From NCBI GenBank assembly GCA_018894595.1, contig JAHIPN010000267.1, forward strand, positions 1 to 14,877: a stretch of 14,877 bases of DNA. The letters run 5' to 3'. Position numbers and translations under genes: made by a program. This stretch comes from a bacterium (GTDB lineage Bacteria; Atribacterota; JS1; SB-45; 34-128). The notes under the pieces were generated by a model. That model saw only the letters and a list, made by a program, of their open reading frames with translations. It was not told the origin of the DNA and searched no databases. How positions within the stretch are numbered: the first letter of the stretch is position 1; each line of letters starts with the position of its first letter. Shown here in pieces: positions 6,905 to 14,540 of the stretch.

Positions 6905-7714
6905 CTAAAATTTAATATTATTTAAGTGCTCGGCGGTAAGGCGGGCACAACTATCTGAATCAGGAAAGGGGAGTATCTCGGCAGAGACATAACCCTGGTA
7001 ATTTATCTTTTTTAAAGTCTGAACTATTTTTGCAAAATCAAGATGGCCACATCCCGGTGCCCAGCGATTACTGTCTGCAAAATGGACATGGGTAATATAA
7101 TCTTTAGCTTGAATAATGCTATCGTAAATCGAAACTTCTTCTATATTCATATGAAAAGTATCCGCCAATAATCCTAAATTAGATGCTCCTACCCGTTTAA
7201 TAAATTCAATTCCTTCATTGAGTGTGCTAATAAAATTACTTTCATATCTATTTACCGGCTCTAAGGTGAGCCAAACATTATATTTTTTTGCAAATTCCGT
7301 ACATCTTCTTAAACAATCAATAGTCCATTCTTCGGCTTCTGTTTGACTTACACTTTCCTCAATCTTCCCTCTTATTAAGCCAATAATCACCTGAGCATTG
7401 AAATTGGAGGCAAATACTATCTGATCTTTTATTCTTTCTACCGCCATCCTTCTAATTGTTTTATCTGGATCGGAAAAACTTAAACCTTCTTCTCCGTAAG
7501 CCTGTCCGGTACCGATTGCCGGGACCTCTAAACTATTTTCTTTTACAATGTTTATTACATCATTTATTTTTAATTCTTTGGGATTTCTAACTGCTAATTC
7601 TGCTCCATCAAAACCTAAACCAGCGACTTTTTTAATACTTTCTTCAAAATCTTCTTTAAAGGCTAACGCCGAAAATTTAGTTGATGAAATGGAAACTACT
7701 ATACTTTTTTTCAT
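6905..7714 (-). CDS. iolO: 5-keto-L-gluconate epimerase (IolO), TIM-barrel
   Basis: A 269-residue sugar epimerase of the xylose-isomerase-like TIM-barrel superfamily. It resembles Thermotoga IolO, which converts 5-keto-L-gluconate to D-tagaturonate. Seen: ALAFKEDF (16-23), AELAVRNP (38-45) and AIGTGQAYGEEGLS (66-79), all typical of IolO. The four metal ligands of the fold are present: Glu152 in LEPVNRYE, Asp185 in ADTFHMN, His211 in HVHFADSNR and Glu246 in SAEILP, with HFADSNRWAPGCGH (211-224) well conserved. Length equals the family norm. ATG at 7714 has GGGAG upstream. Its place between the hydrolase that makes 5-keto-L-gluconate (iolN) and the enzyme that uses tagaturonate (uxaE) matches the pathway. 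A D-psicose/tagatose-type 3-epimerase is the fold-level alternative, but the IolO-specific N-terminal motifs argue against it. Confidence 0.87.
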   Translation of the reverse strand: MKKSIVVSISSTKFSALAFKEDFEESIKKVAGLGFDGAELAVRNPKELKINDVINIVKENSLEVPAIGTGQAYGEEGLSFSDPDKTIRRMAVERIKDQIVFASNFNAQVIIGLIRGKIEESVSQTEAEEWTIDCLRRCTEFAKKYNVWLTLEPVNRYESNFISTLNEGIEFIKRVGASNLGLLADTFHMNIEEVSIYDSIIQAKDYITHVHFADSNRWAPGCGHLDFAKIVQTLKKINYQGYVSAEILPFPDSDSCARLTAEHLNNIKF

Positions 7715-7760
7715 TATAAAATACTCCCATTTTAATTAAAACTAATAAAACCAAATAACC

Positions 7761-7785
7761 CGGGGCGGATGAATCCGCCCCCTAC
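7761..7785. repeat. GTAGGGGGC-edged hairpin
   Basis: GGGGCGGAT (7762-7770) and ATCCGCCCC (7773-7781) form a perfect 9-bp stem around GA. On the minus strand it opens with GTAGG, as at 2573 and 5193. No T-run follows in the direction of transcription. It lies between the iolN stop and the iolO start. Confidence 0.7.
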
Positions 7786-7858
7786 ATAAAAAACAATACA
7801 TTATCTGAAAAAGTTTTGAATTTTGGTTTTTAATTTTTTACTTTAAATTTTTAACTTT

Positions 7859-7886
7859 AATACTCTACACTCTACGCTACTCGCTA
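7859..7886. repeat. Heptamer tandem array, 4 units, overlapping the iolN stop
   Basis: Units AATACTC, TACACTC, TACGCTA, CTCGCTA all have CT at positions 5 and 6. The last unit ends exactly with the iolN stop codon (7884-7886 read on the minus strand). Flanking T- and A-rich sequence from about 7820 has looser 7-bp echoes. Confidence 0.6.
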
Positions 7887-8999
7887 TTTCTGTATTTGTC
7901 CGATATATGGCAACTCAAATACAGACTTCCAGCCTTTGCTCATCGGTTCCTTTAAGAAAGGTTCCATCTCCTTGGGGTCACGCAAACTGATCTTTTCTAC
8001 CGGTGGTAATTTTCCAGCTGGGTAGGTCTCCATAATCTCATCATGAACCAAAGTCAAATAGCTTAGAATTGCAGCAATAGGACGTTTTGCTTTATCGGCA
8101 CTCGCTCGAGTCGGATAACCTACCACTCCTTCCGGAACAGCCGATCTTTCAATCGCAGATTGACCTTCCCCTTGCTGCCACCCTTGAGGTCGATGATAAG
8201 GATCAACGGAGGTATCAAAATGTCCTCCGGGCAGTAATGAATCACCCTCTGTGTCTACAGCATACTTCATATCTAACATCTCTGGAAATAATAATTGAGC
8301 AACTGAAGCTTCTGCCTCATCTGCATGAATAAAATCAGTAGTCAAACTATCTTTTCTATCTATAGGAATAAAGAATTCTCTGATGGAGCGATGCCAATCG
8401 ATTACCCGATAGATACCCGGTAATTGGTAGCGTTTGCAAAATTCCTGGATGGCTGATTCTAATATCCATAATTGTCCATGATTATTCACCCACATCTGTT
8501 TGCGGAAACCATCATTCCAAAGTCCGTACATCACATTAATCATGGTTTCCCTGACTACATCTTCGGGCATAATGATAGTACCAGCCATACCGCAATGATG
8601 ATAAGGATGACCCCCATAATTTAGAGGAGGTAGAGCCAGGCTGCAGCCTGCTCCATCTCTATTTTTTATATAGCGTCGAACTCCTTCACAAATTTGAGTA
8701 ACCATAAAAGTATCCAGACCGGTATTAGCATAATCACCATGACATTCGGTACATCCCACCGGGACAAAGACAAAATCATTTTTTCGCCTGTTTTCAATAA
8801 CATGCATGCGGGGAGTAGTCTGAATATAACTTCCCGCTTTCCCTAATTCAGAAGGAGAAGGGACTTCATATTCTTTAAGTACTTCTTCAATTTTACTCAT
8901 CGGTGCATCAAATAATTCTTTTTTCAATCTGCCTACCTGACTATTTTCAAAAACTATCTGGGGGTAATCGGTAGTCAGCCATTTTTTATTATCACTCAT
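7884..8999 (-). CDS. iolN: Diketo-inositol hydrolase (IolN), creatininase-fold
   Basis: A 371-residue member of the creatininase superfamily, most likely the Thermotoga-type IolN, which hydrolytically opens the ring of diketo-inositol to give 5-keto-L-gluconate. Seen: the metal-binding motif PVGCTECHGDYANTGLDT (80-97) with Glu85, His87 and Asp96, where creatininases have PVGSxEQHG; a second motif VNNHGQ (171-176) with His174, replacing the usual NGHGG; and HADEAEAS (225-232) with His225 and nearby glutamates. There is a long N-terminal segment before the fold and a C-terminal extension, making it longer than the roughly 250-260 residues of creatininase itself, as expected for IolN. The immediate upstream neighbour is iolM (31-bp gap), which makes its proposed substrate. 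ATG follows AAGGAG. Without the neighbours I would call it only a creatininase-family amidohydrolase. Confidence 0.83.
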   Translation of the reverse strand: MSDNKKWLTTDYPQIVFENSQVGRLKKELFDAPMSKIEEVLKEYEVPSPSELGKAGSYIQTTPRMHVIENRRKNDFVFVPVGCTECHGDYANTGLDTFMVTQICEGVRRYIKNRDGAGCSLALPPLNYGGHPYHHCGMAGTIIMPEDVVRETMINVMYGLWNDGFRKQMWVNNHGQLWILESAIQEFCKRYQLPGIYRVIDWHRSIREFFIPIDRKDSLTTDFIHADEAEASVAQLLFPEMLDMKYAVDTEGDSLLPGGHFDTSVDPYHRPQGWQQGEGQSAIERSAVPEGVVGYPTRASADKAKRPIAAILSYLTLVHDEIMETYPAGKLPPVEKISLRDPKEMEPFLKEPMSKGWKSVFELPYIGQIQK

Positions 9000-9030
9000 T
9001 TTATTTTCTCCTTTTCGTTAAATTAAATTA

Positions 9031-10212
9031 TTAAAACTCACAGGTAATTTTACATTCTGTTCTATCAGTCCGCAATAAGACTATATTTTCCGGAACTTCA
9101 TCTAAGGTTATCTTTTTGGTAATCAATGGAGTCATATCCATCCCGGAAGCCATTGAACTTATAACTCTGGGGAATGTCCCATGACCAGAATGACCCTGAG
9201 AACCAACAATAGAGGCCCTTCTTACCTGGAAAACTTCTCCGGTTACCGGAATCTTCTTATCTGAACGGGCCACAATTACTACTGTACTGTTAATCATCTT
9301 GCCTTCCCAGATAGATTGTTCAATATCTGCCCAGACTTTATCAGGTAAACCAGTTGCCTCCAAATACAATTTAGCTCCCAGACCGCCGGTTATATCTAAC
9401 ACTCTCTCGGAAAAACTTTCTTTAATAGGATTGATGATATGGTCTGCGCCCATTAACTTGCCTAATTTTGCTCTTGATTCAGAAGGTTCAGAAAGAATTA
9501 CATTTGAGGCTCCGGCTTTTTTCATTATAGCTACTGCTGCAAGACCAATGGGACCACCACCTAATATTACTGCATTATCTCCAGGCCTTATCCCTCCTCC
9601 TCGTTCTATCATTGCATTATAAGCTACCGAAGTAGGTTCAACTACACTACCAGCCAGGAATAAGTCATCACCCTTGTAAACTCTCTTTAGTTCTTCCAGA
9701 CTCCAAATATAGCGGGAATCAACTTTAACATACTCCGCAAAGGCACCATCACAACTAAAACCAATCTCTTGTAATTTCTCACAGTGATTAGGATAGCCGT
9801 CGGCACAGGGTCGGCAAGAAGCACACCAGAACATTTCTTCTGCAGTTACTGCCTCTCCCTCTTCGAATTTCTTCCCCGTTCTCTTGTTAATGGCCTGTTC
9901 ACCTGCCTCCACTACAATTCCTGAAAATTCATGGCCTAAGGTTGCCGGAAAAGCAGTAAGCCCTGGGTACCAGATATAACCATCATCATCAGGTTGAGCC
10001 ATATGAACATCGCTGCCACATATTCCGCAAGCCTTAACTTTGATCAAAACTTCAGTAGATCCAATTTTTGGAATATCTTTCTCCACTATTTTAATCTCCG
10101 GATTTTTCCAAACTTTGCTTCCCAAATAAGTAAGTTTTCCATCAATGTCCTTTGCGCCTAATTTAAAATCTGGCTTAGGCTGCCAATCAGCACACAAAGT
10201 TACAGTTTTCAT
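9031..10212 (-). CDS. iolM: scyllo-Inosose 3-dehydrogenase (IolM), zinc-dependent MDR
   Basis: A 393-residue zinc-containing medium-chain dehydrogenase, expected to oxidise scyllo-inosose to the diketone with NAD. Seen: CGICGSDVH (62-70) with catalytic-zinc ligand Cys65, then GHE (93-95), Glu192 in VEPTSVAYN, and a full structural-zinc lobe of Cys130, Cys133, Cys136 and Cys144. The cofactor motif LGGGPIG (217-223) is followed by Glu242, consistent with NAD. About 40 residues precede the fold, and the long insert around PDDDGYIWYPG (74-84) is unlike plain threonine or sorbitol dehydrogenases; both fit the Thermotoga IolM type. ATG follows AAGGAG. The iolM-iolN pair, with iolG just across the regulator, is the main basis for choosing inosose over another polyol or threonine as substrate. 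Confidence 0.83.
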   Translation of the reverse strand: MKTVTLCADWQPKPDFKLGAKDIDGKLTYLGSKVWKNPEIKIVEKDIPKIGSTEVLIKVKACGICGSDVHMAQPDDDGYIWYPGLTAFPATLGHEFSGIVVEAGEQAINKRTGKKFEEGEAVTAEEMFWCASCRPCADGYPNHCEKLQEIGFSCDGAFAEYVKVDSRYIWSLEELKRVYKGDDLFLAGSVVEPTSVAYNAMIERGGGIRPGDNAVILGGGPIGLAAVAIMKKAGASNVILSEPSESRAKLGKLMGADHIINPIKESFSERVLDITGGLGAKLYLEATGLPDKVWADIEQSIWEGKMINSTVVIVARSDKKIPVTGEVFQVRRASIVGSQGHSGHGTFPRVISSMASGMDMTPLITKKITLDEVPENIVLLRTDRTECKITCEF

Positions 10213-10255
10213 TTTTTGTTTCTCCTTTTTTTATTTTAATTTAATAATTTATTTC

Positions 10256-11272
10256 TTATATTTTTATTTTATTTATTTTTTTGCAAGACTCTCTTACTAT
10301 TAACTCGGGTTTTAATATTACTTTTCCTTGATTAAATTCTCCCTCCTCTATTATCTTTAATAACATCTTCACTGCTAATTTCCCCATTTCCACCATCGGC
10401 TGACGAATAGTAGTTAACGGAGGATAGACAAAAGACGCTAATTCAATATCATTAAAACCTATTACTGAAAAATCTTCAGGAATATAAAAATTCTTTTTTT
10501 GAATAACTTGCATAGCTCCTAAAGCCAGCAAATCATTGGCAGCAAATATAGCAGTAGGCGGTTTAGCTAATTTTAAAAATCTCTTCATAACCTGATAACC
10601 ACCTTTTATTCTAAAATCACCTTCTCCTACCAATTCATCTTCATATTCAATCTCGTGTTTTTTTAGAGCTAACTTATAACCTTTTAGTCTATTAAGTGCC
10701 GATCTCGTTTTAAGAGGACCGGTAATATGGGCAATTCGACGATGACCTAACTTAATTAAATATTCAGTAGCTATAATTCCGCCTTCTACATCATCAACGA
10801 TTATGCAATTTTTATTTAATCTTTCAATATTTCGAGAAACTAATATATAAGGAAATTTTTTCTTCTCTAACTCTAAGATGCTCTTATCTTTAATATGAGC
10901 AGTTCCTAAAATCAGACCATCTACCCGCTTTTCCTTTAATATATCCAGATAGGTCCTTTCCTTTTTTGGTTTATCATCAGTATTGCACAATATGACATTA
11001 AATCCATTTACGTTTGCCGCATCTTCCACTCCTCGAGCTATCTCTGCAAAAAATGGATTGGTGATATCAGGAATAAGCATACCTAAGGTATAAGTTCTTT
11101 TGGTCTTTAACCCACGAGCAATGGCATTAGGAGTATATCCTAATTTTTTAATTATCAAAAGAACTTTGTTTTTAGTTTTTTCACTTATCCGAGAATCGTT
11201 ATTTATCACCCGGGATACTGTGGAGGGATGGACTCCCGCTAATTCTGCCACATCCTTAATAGTTGGATTCAT
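10256..11272 (-). CDS. LacI-family transcriptional regulator, probable controller of the inositol genes
   Basis: A 338-residue DNA-binding repressor with the standard LacI layout. An N-terminal helix-turn-helix TIKDVAELAGVHPSTVSRVI (4-23) is followed by a hinge, then the periplasmic-binding-protein-like sensor domain from about residue 60, with LGMLIPDITNPFF, AIFAANDLLALGAMQ and PPLTTIRQP. It probably binds an inositol-pathway ligand and represses the surrounding genes; ligand and target are inferred only from its position between iolG and iolM. Start is ATG at 11272, where the family N-terminus begins. The nearest purine-rich site (AGGAAGG) is about 18 bases away, so translation may be weak, as is common for repressors. 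I found no convincing CG-centred palindromic operator in the short gaps around it; the main promoter probably lies right of the window. Confidence 0.9.
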   Translation of the reverse strand: MNPTIKDVAELAGVHPSTVSRVINNDSRISEKTKNKVLLIIKKLGYTPNAIARGLKTKRTYTLGMLIPDITNPFFAEIARGVEDAANVNGFNVILCNTDDKPKKERTYLDILKEKRVDGLILGTAHIKDKSILELEKKKFPYILVSRNIERLNKNCIIVDDVEGGIIATEYLIKLGHRRIAHITGPLKTRSALNRLKGYKLALKKHEIEYEDELVGEGDFRIKGGYQVMKRFLKLAKPPTAIFAANDLLALGAMQVIQKKNFYIPEDFSVIGFNDIELASFVYPPLTTIRQPMVEMGKLAVKMLLKIIEEGEFNQGKVILKPELIVRESCKKINKIKI

Positions 11273-11310
11273 AATCGGTTCTTATTATTTCCTTCCTGTT
11301 AAATATTCTT

Positions 11311-12318
11311 TTACTTTATTACTTTTACAAAACTTCTCTTTGCCAGAGATTCTTTAGCTGCGTATCCCATCTGGACAGAGATTTTTCCGTCCAATCCACC
11401 CACTGATGGTTCTTTGTTTTCCTGAATACATTTAATAAATTCTTTCATTTCAGCTAAGTATGCTTCCTGATATCGCTCTGTAAAGAAATAAAGAGGTTTA
11501 TCAGTCTTGGTATCTTCTGCGCCATTAACAATTACTTCTGTTGGTTTTGGATTCCCTACCATTATGCAGCCTTCTGAACCAAAAATTTCTATTCGTTGGT
11601 CATACCCATAAACAGCTTTGCGACTATTATCAATAATCCCCCAAGCACCGTTTTCATATTTTAGGGTGACTATCGCGGTATCAATATCCCCTGCCTTTCC
11701 GATAGCCGGATCAACCAAGCAGCTGCCCACTGCCATCAACTCAACCACCTCTTGACTTAAAAGGAAACGAGCCATATCAAAATCATGAATCATCATATCT
11801 AAAAAGATTCCTCCGGATACTTTAATATAACTAATCGGTGGTGGTTCAGGATCTCTACTGGTTATTCGTACCAGGTGAGGTGTGCCGATTGTGCCTTTTG
11901 CAACCAGGTCTTTGGCTTTTTTAAAGCTGGGGTCAAATCGACGATTAAACCCTACCTGTAGTTTTACTCCTGCTTTTTTAACTGCAGCGATAGCCTGATC
12001 AATTTTTTCTACATCCAAAGCAATAGGTTTTTCGCAAAAGATATGCTTCCCTGCTTGCGCTGCCTCAGAAATTATCTGAGCATGGGTATCGGTAGATGAA
12101 CAAATTACCACTGCATCAATATCCTTATTTTCCAATAAAACCCGATAATCTTTTTCAGCGATAGATATTTCTAATTGAGAGGCTGTTTCTCTGGCACTCT
12201 TTTTAAATATATCAGCAACTGCTAACACTTTTGACCCAGGAATCTGATATTTTAAATTACGGGCATGTAATCTTCCTATTCTGCCAACACCAATGATACC
12301 AATATTAACTTTTTCCAT
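11311..12318 (-). CDS. iolG: Inositol 2-dehydrogenase (IolG), Gfo/Idh/MocA family
   Basis: A 335-residue NAD-dependent dehydrogenase that should oxidise myo-inositol to scyllo-inosose (2-keto-myo-inositol), the entry step. Seen: Rossmann loop GVGRIG (10-15), Asp36 at the end of the second strand (NAD-type), CEKPIALD (95-102) with catalytic Lys97, FNRRFDPSF (124-132), SRDPEPPPISYI (154-165) and the active-site helix LDMMIHDFDMARF (173-185). There Asp174 and His178 have the same four-residue spacing as Asp172/His176 of Bacillus IolG. The proline-rich RDPEPPP segment is characteristic of IolG-like members. ATG has an AAAGGAAA upstream. It lies 38 bp before the LacI gene and leads the pathway block. 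scyllo-Inositol or another cyclitol is possible as substrate, but the neighbours make an inosose product very likely. Confidence 0.88.
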   Translation of the reverse strand: MEKVNIGIIGVGRIGRLHARNLKYQIPGSKVLAVADIFKKSARETASQLEISIAEKDYRVLLENKDIDAVVICSSTDTHAQIISEAAQAGKHIFCEKPIALDVEKIDQAIAAVKKAGVKLQVGFNRRFDPSFKKAKDLVAKGTIGTPHLVRITSRDPEPPPISYIKVSGGIFLDMMIHDFDMARFLLSQEVVELMAVGSCLVDPAIGKAGDIDTAIVTLKYENGAWGIIDNSRKAVYGYDQRIEIFGSEGCIMVGNPKPTEVIVNGAEDTKTDKPLYFFTERYQEAYLAEMKEFIKCIQENKEPSVGGLDGKISVQMGYAAKESLAKRSFVKVIK

Positions 12319-12360
12319 AATTTATATTTCCTTTCTTGTTAATTTTTAATCTATAAATAA

Positions 12361-12449
12361 ATGATTACAGAGATTATATTTGACTGCGCAGATTAAATTC
12401 CATACCTATTAAAAATCTGCGTAATCTCCTTAATAATCTGAGTAATCAT
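12361..12449. repeat. Long imperfect inverted repeat built of GATTAC units
   Basis: Left arm ATGATTAC..AGATTAT (12361-12377) pairs with ATAATCT..GTAATCAT (12433-12449) at 15 of 17 positions. An inner arm, GCGCAGATT, faces AATCTGCGTAATCT. Each arm is two head-to-tail copies of the GATTACnCAGATTA unit also seen at 1207-1245. It fills most of the 147-bp gap between the hydroxypyruvate-isomerase-like gene and iolG, and as RNA would fold into a long hairpin. Confidence 0.75.
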
Positions 12450-12465
12450 TAATAATGTATTCTTT

Positions 12466-13236
12466 TTATAAATCAACTGAATGAATCCATTCGTAGAGTT
12501 TTTCATAAGTAAAATCTTGCTCCTTCACAAAAAACTCAAATCCTGCAAACCCTGAATAAACTTTTGAAAGTTCTTTAAGGATAAATTTATAGTCAAGTTC
12601 ACCGGTCCAGGGTTCACATCTGTAAGGCACGTTTGCTATATGAATATATCCTATGACTTGGTGGTATTTTTGTAGAGTTTCTAAGACGTTTCCCTCCATA
12701 ATTTGCATATGGTAAATATCATAAAGTATTTTAAGATACTCAGAATTAATTGATTGAATTAATTCAAGAGTTTTTTGGAAATTATCTAAAAAATAATTTT
12801 TATGGTCCTTTAAGGTGTTTAATGGTTCAATTACCAACATAATGTCTCTCTTTTTAGCAACCTTAACAAGAACTCTAAGATTATCGTATAAACGGAGGAA
12901 TTTTTTTTCACTGCTTATTGAATTAATTTTTACACTTCCATCATTCTCTAATACATCTGACAGCAACATGATACGTTTACACTTTAATTTCTTTGCTATA
13001 TCTATAGAAGCATCTACTTCTTGAATAATCTTTTCTTTGCTGTCCAGGGTTAAAGACGATACTCTGTTCCCGCTAAAATTCGTAACTTTCAAACCGCTAT
13101 TTATGATTAGCTCTAAATCTTTATCCCGCCAATCCCAGAACTCAATATAACTAAATCCCGCCTGTTTTATTCTCTCCAATTTTTCTTTTAAACTATCTTC
13201 AGGATATATAGAATCAATACATAATGAAAATTCCAT
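12466..13236 (-). CDS. Hydroxypyruvate-isomerase-like TIM-barrel sugar isomerase/epimerase, substrate unknown
   Basis: A 256-residue protein of the xylose-isomerase-like TIM-barrel superfamily, closest by motif to the Hyi/OtnI hydroxypyruvate isomerase group. Seen: FSYIEFWDWRDKD (28-40), VIEPLN (135-140) with Glu137, LYDIYHMQIMEGN (171-183) with Asp173 and His176, YIHIANVPYRCEP (197-209) with His199, a counterpart of the HxADxPGRxEP motif, GELDY (212-216) and FEFF (233-236) with Glu234. The four metal ligands are therefore present. Spacing to the upstream UroD-like gene is only 19 bp, so the two are probably co-translated and act together. Possible roles are isomerisation of an inosose (as IolI does in Bacillus) or a side branch; nothing in the sequence fixes this. 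The ribosome site is AGGGAAAG before ATG 13236. Confidence 0.75.
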   Translation of the reverse strand: MEFSLCIDSIYPEDSLKEKLERIKQAGFSYIEFWDWRDKDLELIINSGLKVTNFSGNRVSSLTLDSKEKIIQEVDASIDIAKKLKCKRIMLLSDVLENDGSVKINSISSEKKFLRLYDNLRVLVKVAKKRDIMLVIEPLNTLKDHKNYFLDNFQKTLELIQSINSEYLKILYDIYHMQIMEGNVLETLQKYHQVIGYIHIANVPYRCEPWTGELDYKFILKELSKVYSGFAGFEFFVKEQDFTYEKLYEWIHSVDL

Positions 13237-13255
13237 CTTCTTTCCCTTTTTATAA

Positions 13256-14515
13256 TTAAAATTTAAATTCCTTTACAGTTTGAAACATAGCTACAAGATT
13301 TTCAATAGGAACTTTTGACTGAATGTTGTGAATAGTGTTAAATACAAAACCTCCTCCCTTTCCAAATATCTTGCAGCGCTCATTGACTTCTCTTCTTACA
13401 TCTTCAGGGGTACCAAAGGGAAGTGTCTTTTGTGTATCTACCCCACCACCCCAGAAAACCAATTTATCTCCGTATTTTTCCTTTAACATTTTTGGATCCA
13501 TATCTTTGGCTGAGGTCTGAACAGGATTTAAAATATCCACCCCGACCTCCACAAAGTCATCTAAAAAAACTGCGATAGAGCCACAACTATGATAAAAAGT
13601 CTTCCAGGAAGTGTTCTTATGAATCCAATCATTTATCCTTTTATGAAAGGGTTTATAAAACTCCCGATACATATCAGGTGATATAAAAGGGGCATTTTGA
13701 GTCCCAAAATCTGTTCCACTAACCATAATTACATCTATTTTATTTCCTACTGCCTCATAAGAGAGTTTCAAATTTTTCAATGCTATTTCACATTGCAATT
13801 CAAAGATTCCCTTGATATAATCGGGATATTCAATATGAGCGGTAATCCATTCTACTGGTTCCCTGATCCCTTTAGGATTTTTAATGGCTGGACCTGGCAC
13901 CATAGAAATATCTCCAAAGCTTGCATCTATAAATTCTCCAACAATGCAAAGATCTGTATTTTTGTAAAGCTCATCCGCCTTCTTCTCTAAATAGCTTAAT
14001 GTTTCCTCAGAAAAAACTGAATACTGCTGATTGGCCCATTCTTCTGGATTTAGATTTCTCTCATCTAAAGGTTCTTGACGTACTAAAAGATCAAAATAAT
14101 AACCTTCTCGAGGCATCCTCGCACAAGGAGAAACTGAATTATCCCCTTGAGGATAGAGATAAATATTCCCTTCATCATCCCTTTTAGTGGTAAATTTTTC
14201 AGGCACTAATACCTTGGTAGCATCAAATAGCTTCCAGGGTTTCCAATTCTCATTTCTAAATCCAAAAAAATTAGTTGGAAGCCACAATCCAACAGTATCA
14301 ATCCCTAATTTTTTTATTACCTCCATCTCGACTTCGCCAAGCATCTGAAAAGGATCAGCTATCCTTACTGATGTATCTTTCAAGCCCAAGAACTGCCTTA
14401 ATTTGGCATAAGTGCTTGCCTGAATTCCGGTCACCAAAGTTGAGCCTAAATCAAGAGGAATACGCTCAGTTTCTTGATGATTAATAGCTTTTTTTACCCT
14501 TTCTCGAGAATTCAT
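13256..14515 (-). CDS. Uroporphyrinogen-decarboxylase-family (methyltransferase-like) protein, not HemE
   Basis: A 419-residue protein of the UroD superfamily, which holds both HemE and corrinoid methyltransferases such as MtaA. Seen: N-terminal MNSRERVKKAINHQETERIP (1-20), typical of the non-HemE branch; GEFIDASFGD (193-202); ISPDMYREFYKPFHKRI (278-294); YHSCGSI (308-314), whose His309 and Cys311 match the HxC zinc ligands of MtaA-type enzymes; and FWGGGVDTQ (354-362). The arginine-rich N-terminal motif of HemE is absent, so haem synthesis is unlikely. The C-terminal third zinc ligand (Cys in MtaA) is not obvious near FNTIHNIQ (392-399), so methyl transfer is unproven. The start is taken as ATG at 14515; an in-frame TTG at 14530 would place the likely ribosome site inside the gene. 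It lies between the transporter ATPase and a sugar isomerase, so a role in substrate processing is inferred. No corrinoid protein is nearby. Confidence 0.75.
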   Translation of the reverse strand: MNSRERVKKAINHQETERIPLDLGSTLVTGIQASTYAKLRQFLGLKDTSVRIADPFQMLGEVEMEVIKKLGIDTVGLWLPTNFFGFRNENWKPWKLFDATKVLVPEKFTTKRDDEGNIYLYPQGDNSVSPCARMPREGYYFDLLVRQEPLDERNLNPEEWANQQYSVFSEETLSYLEKKADELYKNTDLCIVGEFIDASFGDISMVPGPAIKNPKGIREPVEWITAHIEYPDYIKGIFELQCEIALKNLKLSYEAVGNKIDVIMVSGTDFGTQNAPFISPDMYREFYKPFHKRINDWIHKNTSWKTFYHSCGSIAVFLDDFVEVGVDILNPVQTSAKDMDPKMLKEKYGDKLVFWGGGVDTQKTLPFGTPEDVRREVNERCKIFGKGGGFVFNTIHNIQSKVPIENLVAMFQTVKEFKF

Positions 14516-14521
14516 TAATAT

Positions 14522-14528
14522 ATCCCCC
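14522..14528 (-). promoter_or_regulatory. Ribosome binding site deciding the UroD-like start
   Basis: GGGGGAT on the minus strand ends six bases before ATG 14515-14513. It favours that codon over the in-frame TTG at 14530-14528, which overlaps the site. Confidence 0.6.
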
Positions 14529-14540
14529 AAAAATATTGAG

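Noticed and set aside
9299..9622. Plus-strand open frame of about 100 codons inside iolM, and similar ones such as 898-1209 and 13697-13990
   Set aside because: They lie wholly antisense to well-supported genes, have no recognisable motifs, and are expected by chance in long coding regions.
11273..11310. LacI operator in front of the regulator gene
   Set aside because: Only an AACCGATT-like half with no matching second half is visible; no repeated CG-centred palindrome was found in the gaps.
13256..14515. HemE, uroporphyrinogen decarboxylase of haem synthesis
   Set aside because: The arginine-rich HemE N-terminal motif is absent, an MtaA-like HxC is present, and no haem genes are nearby.
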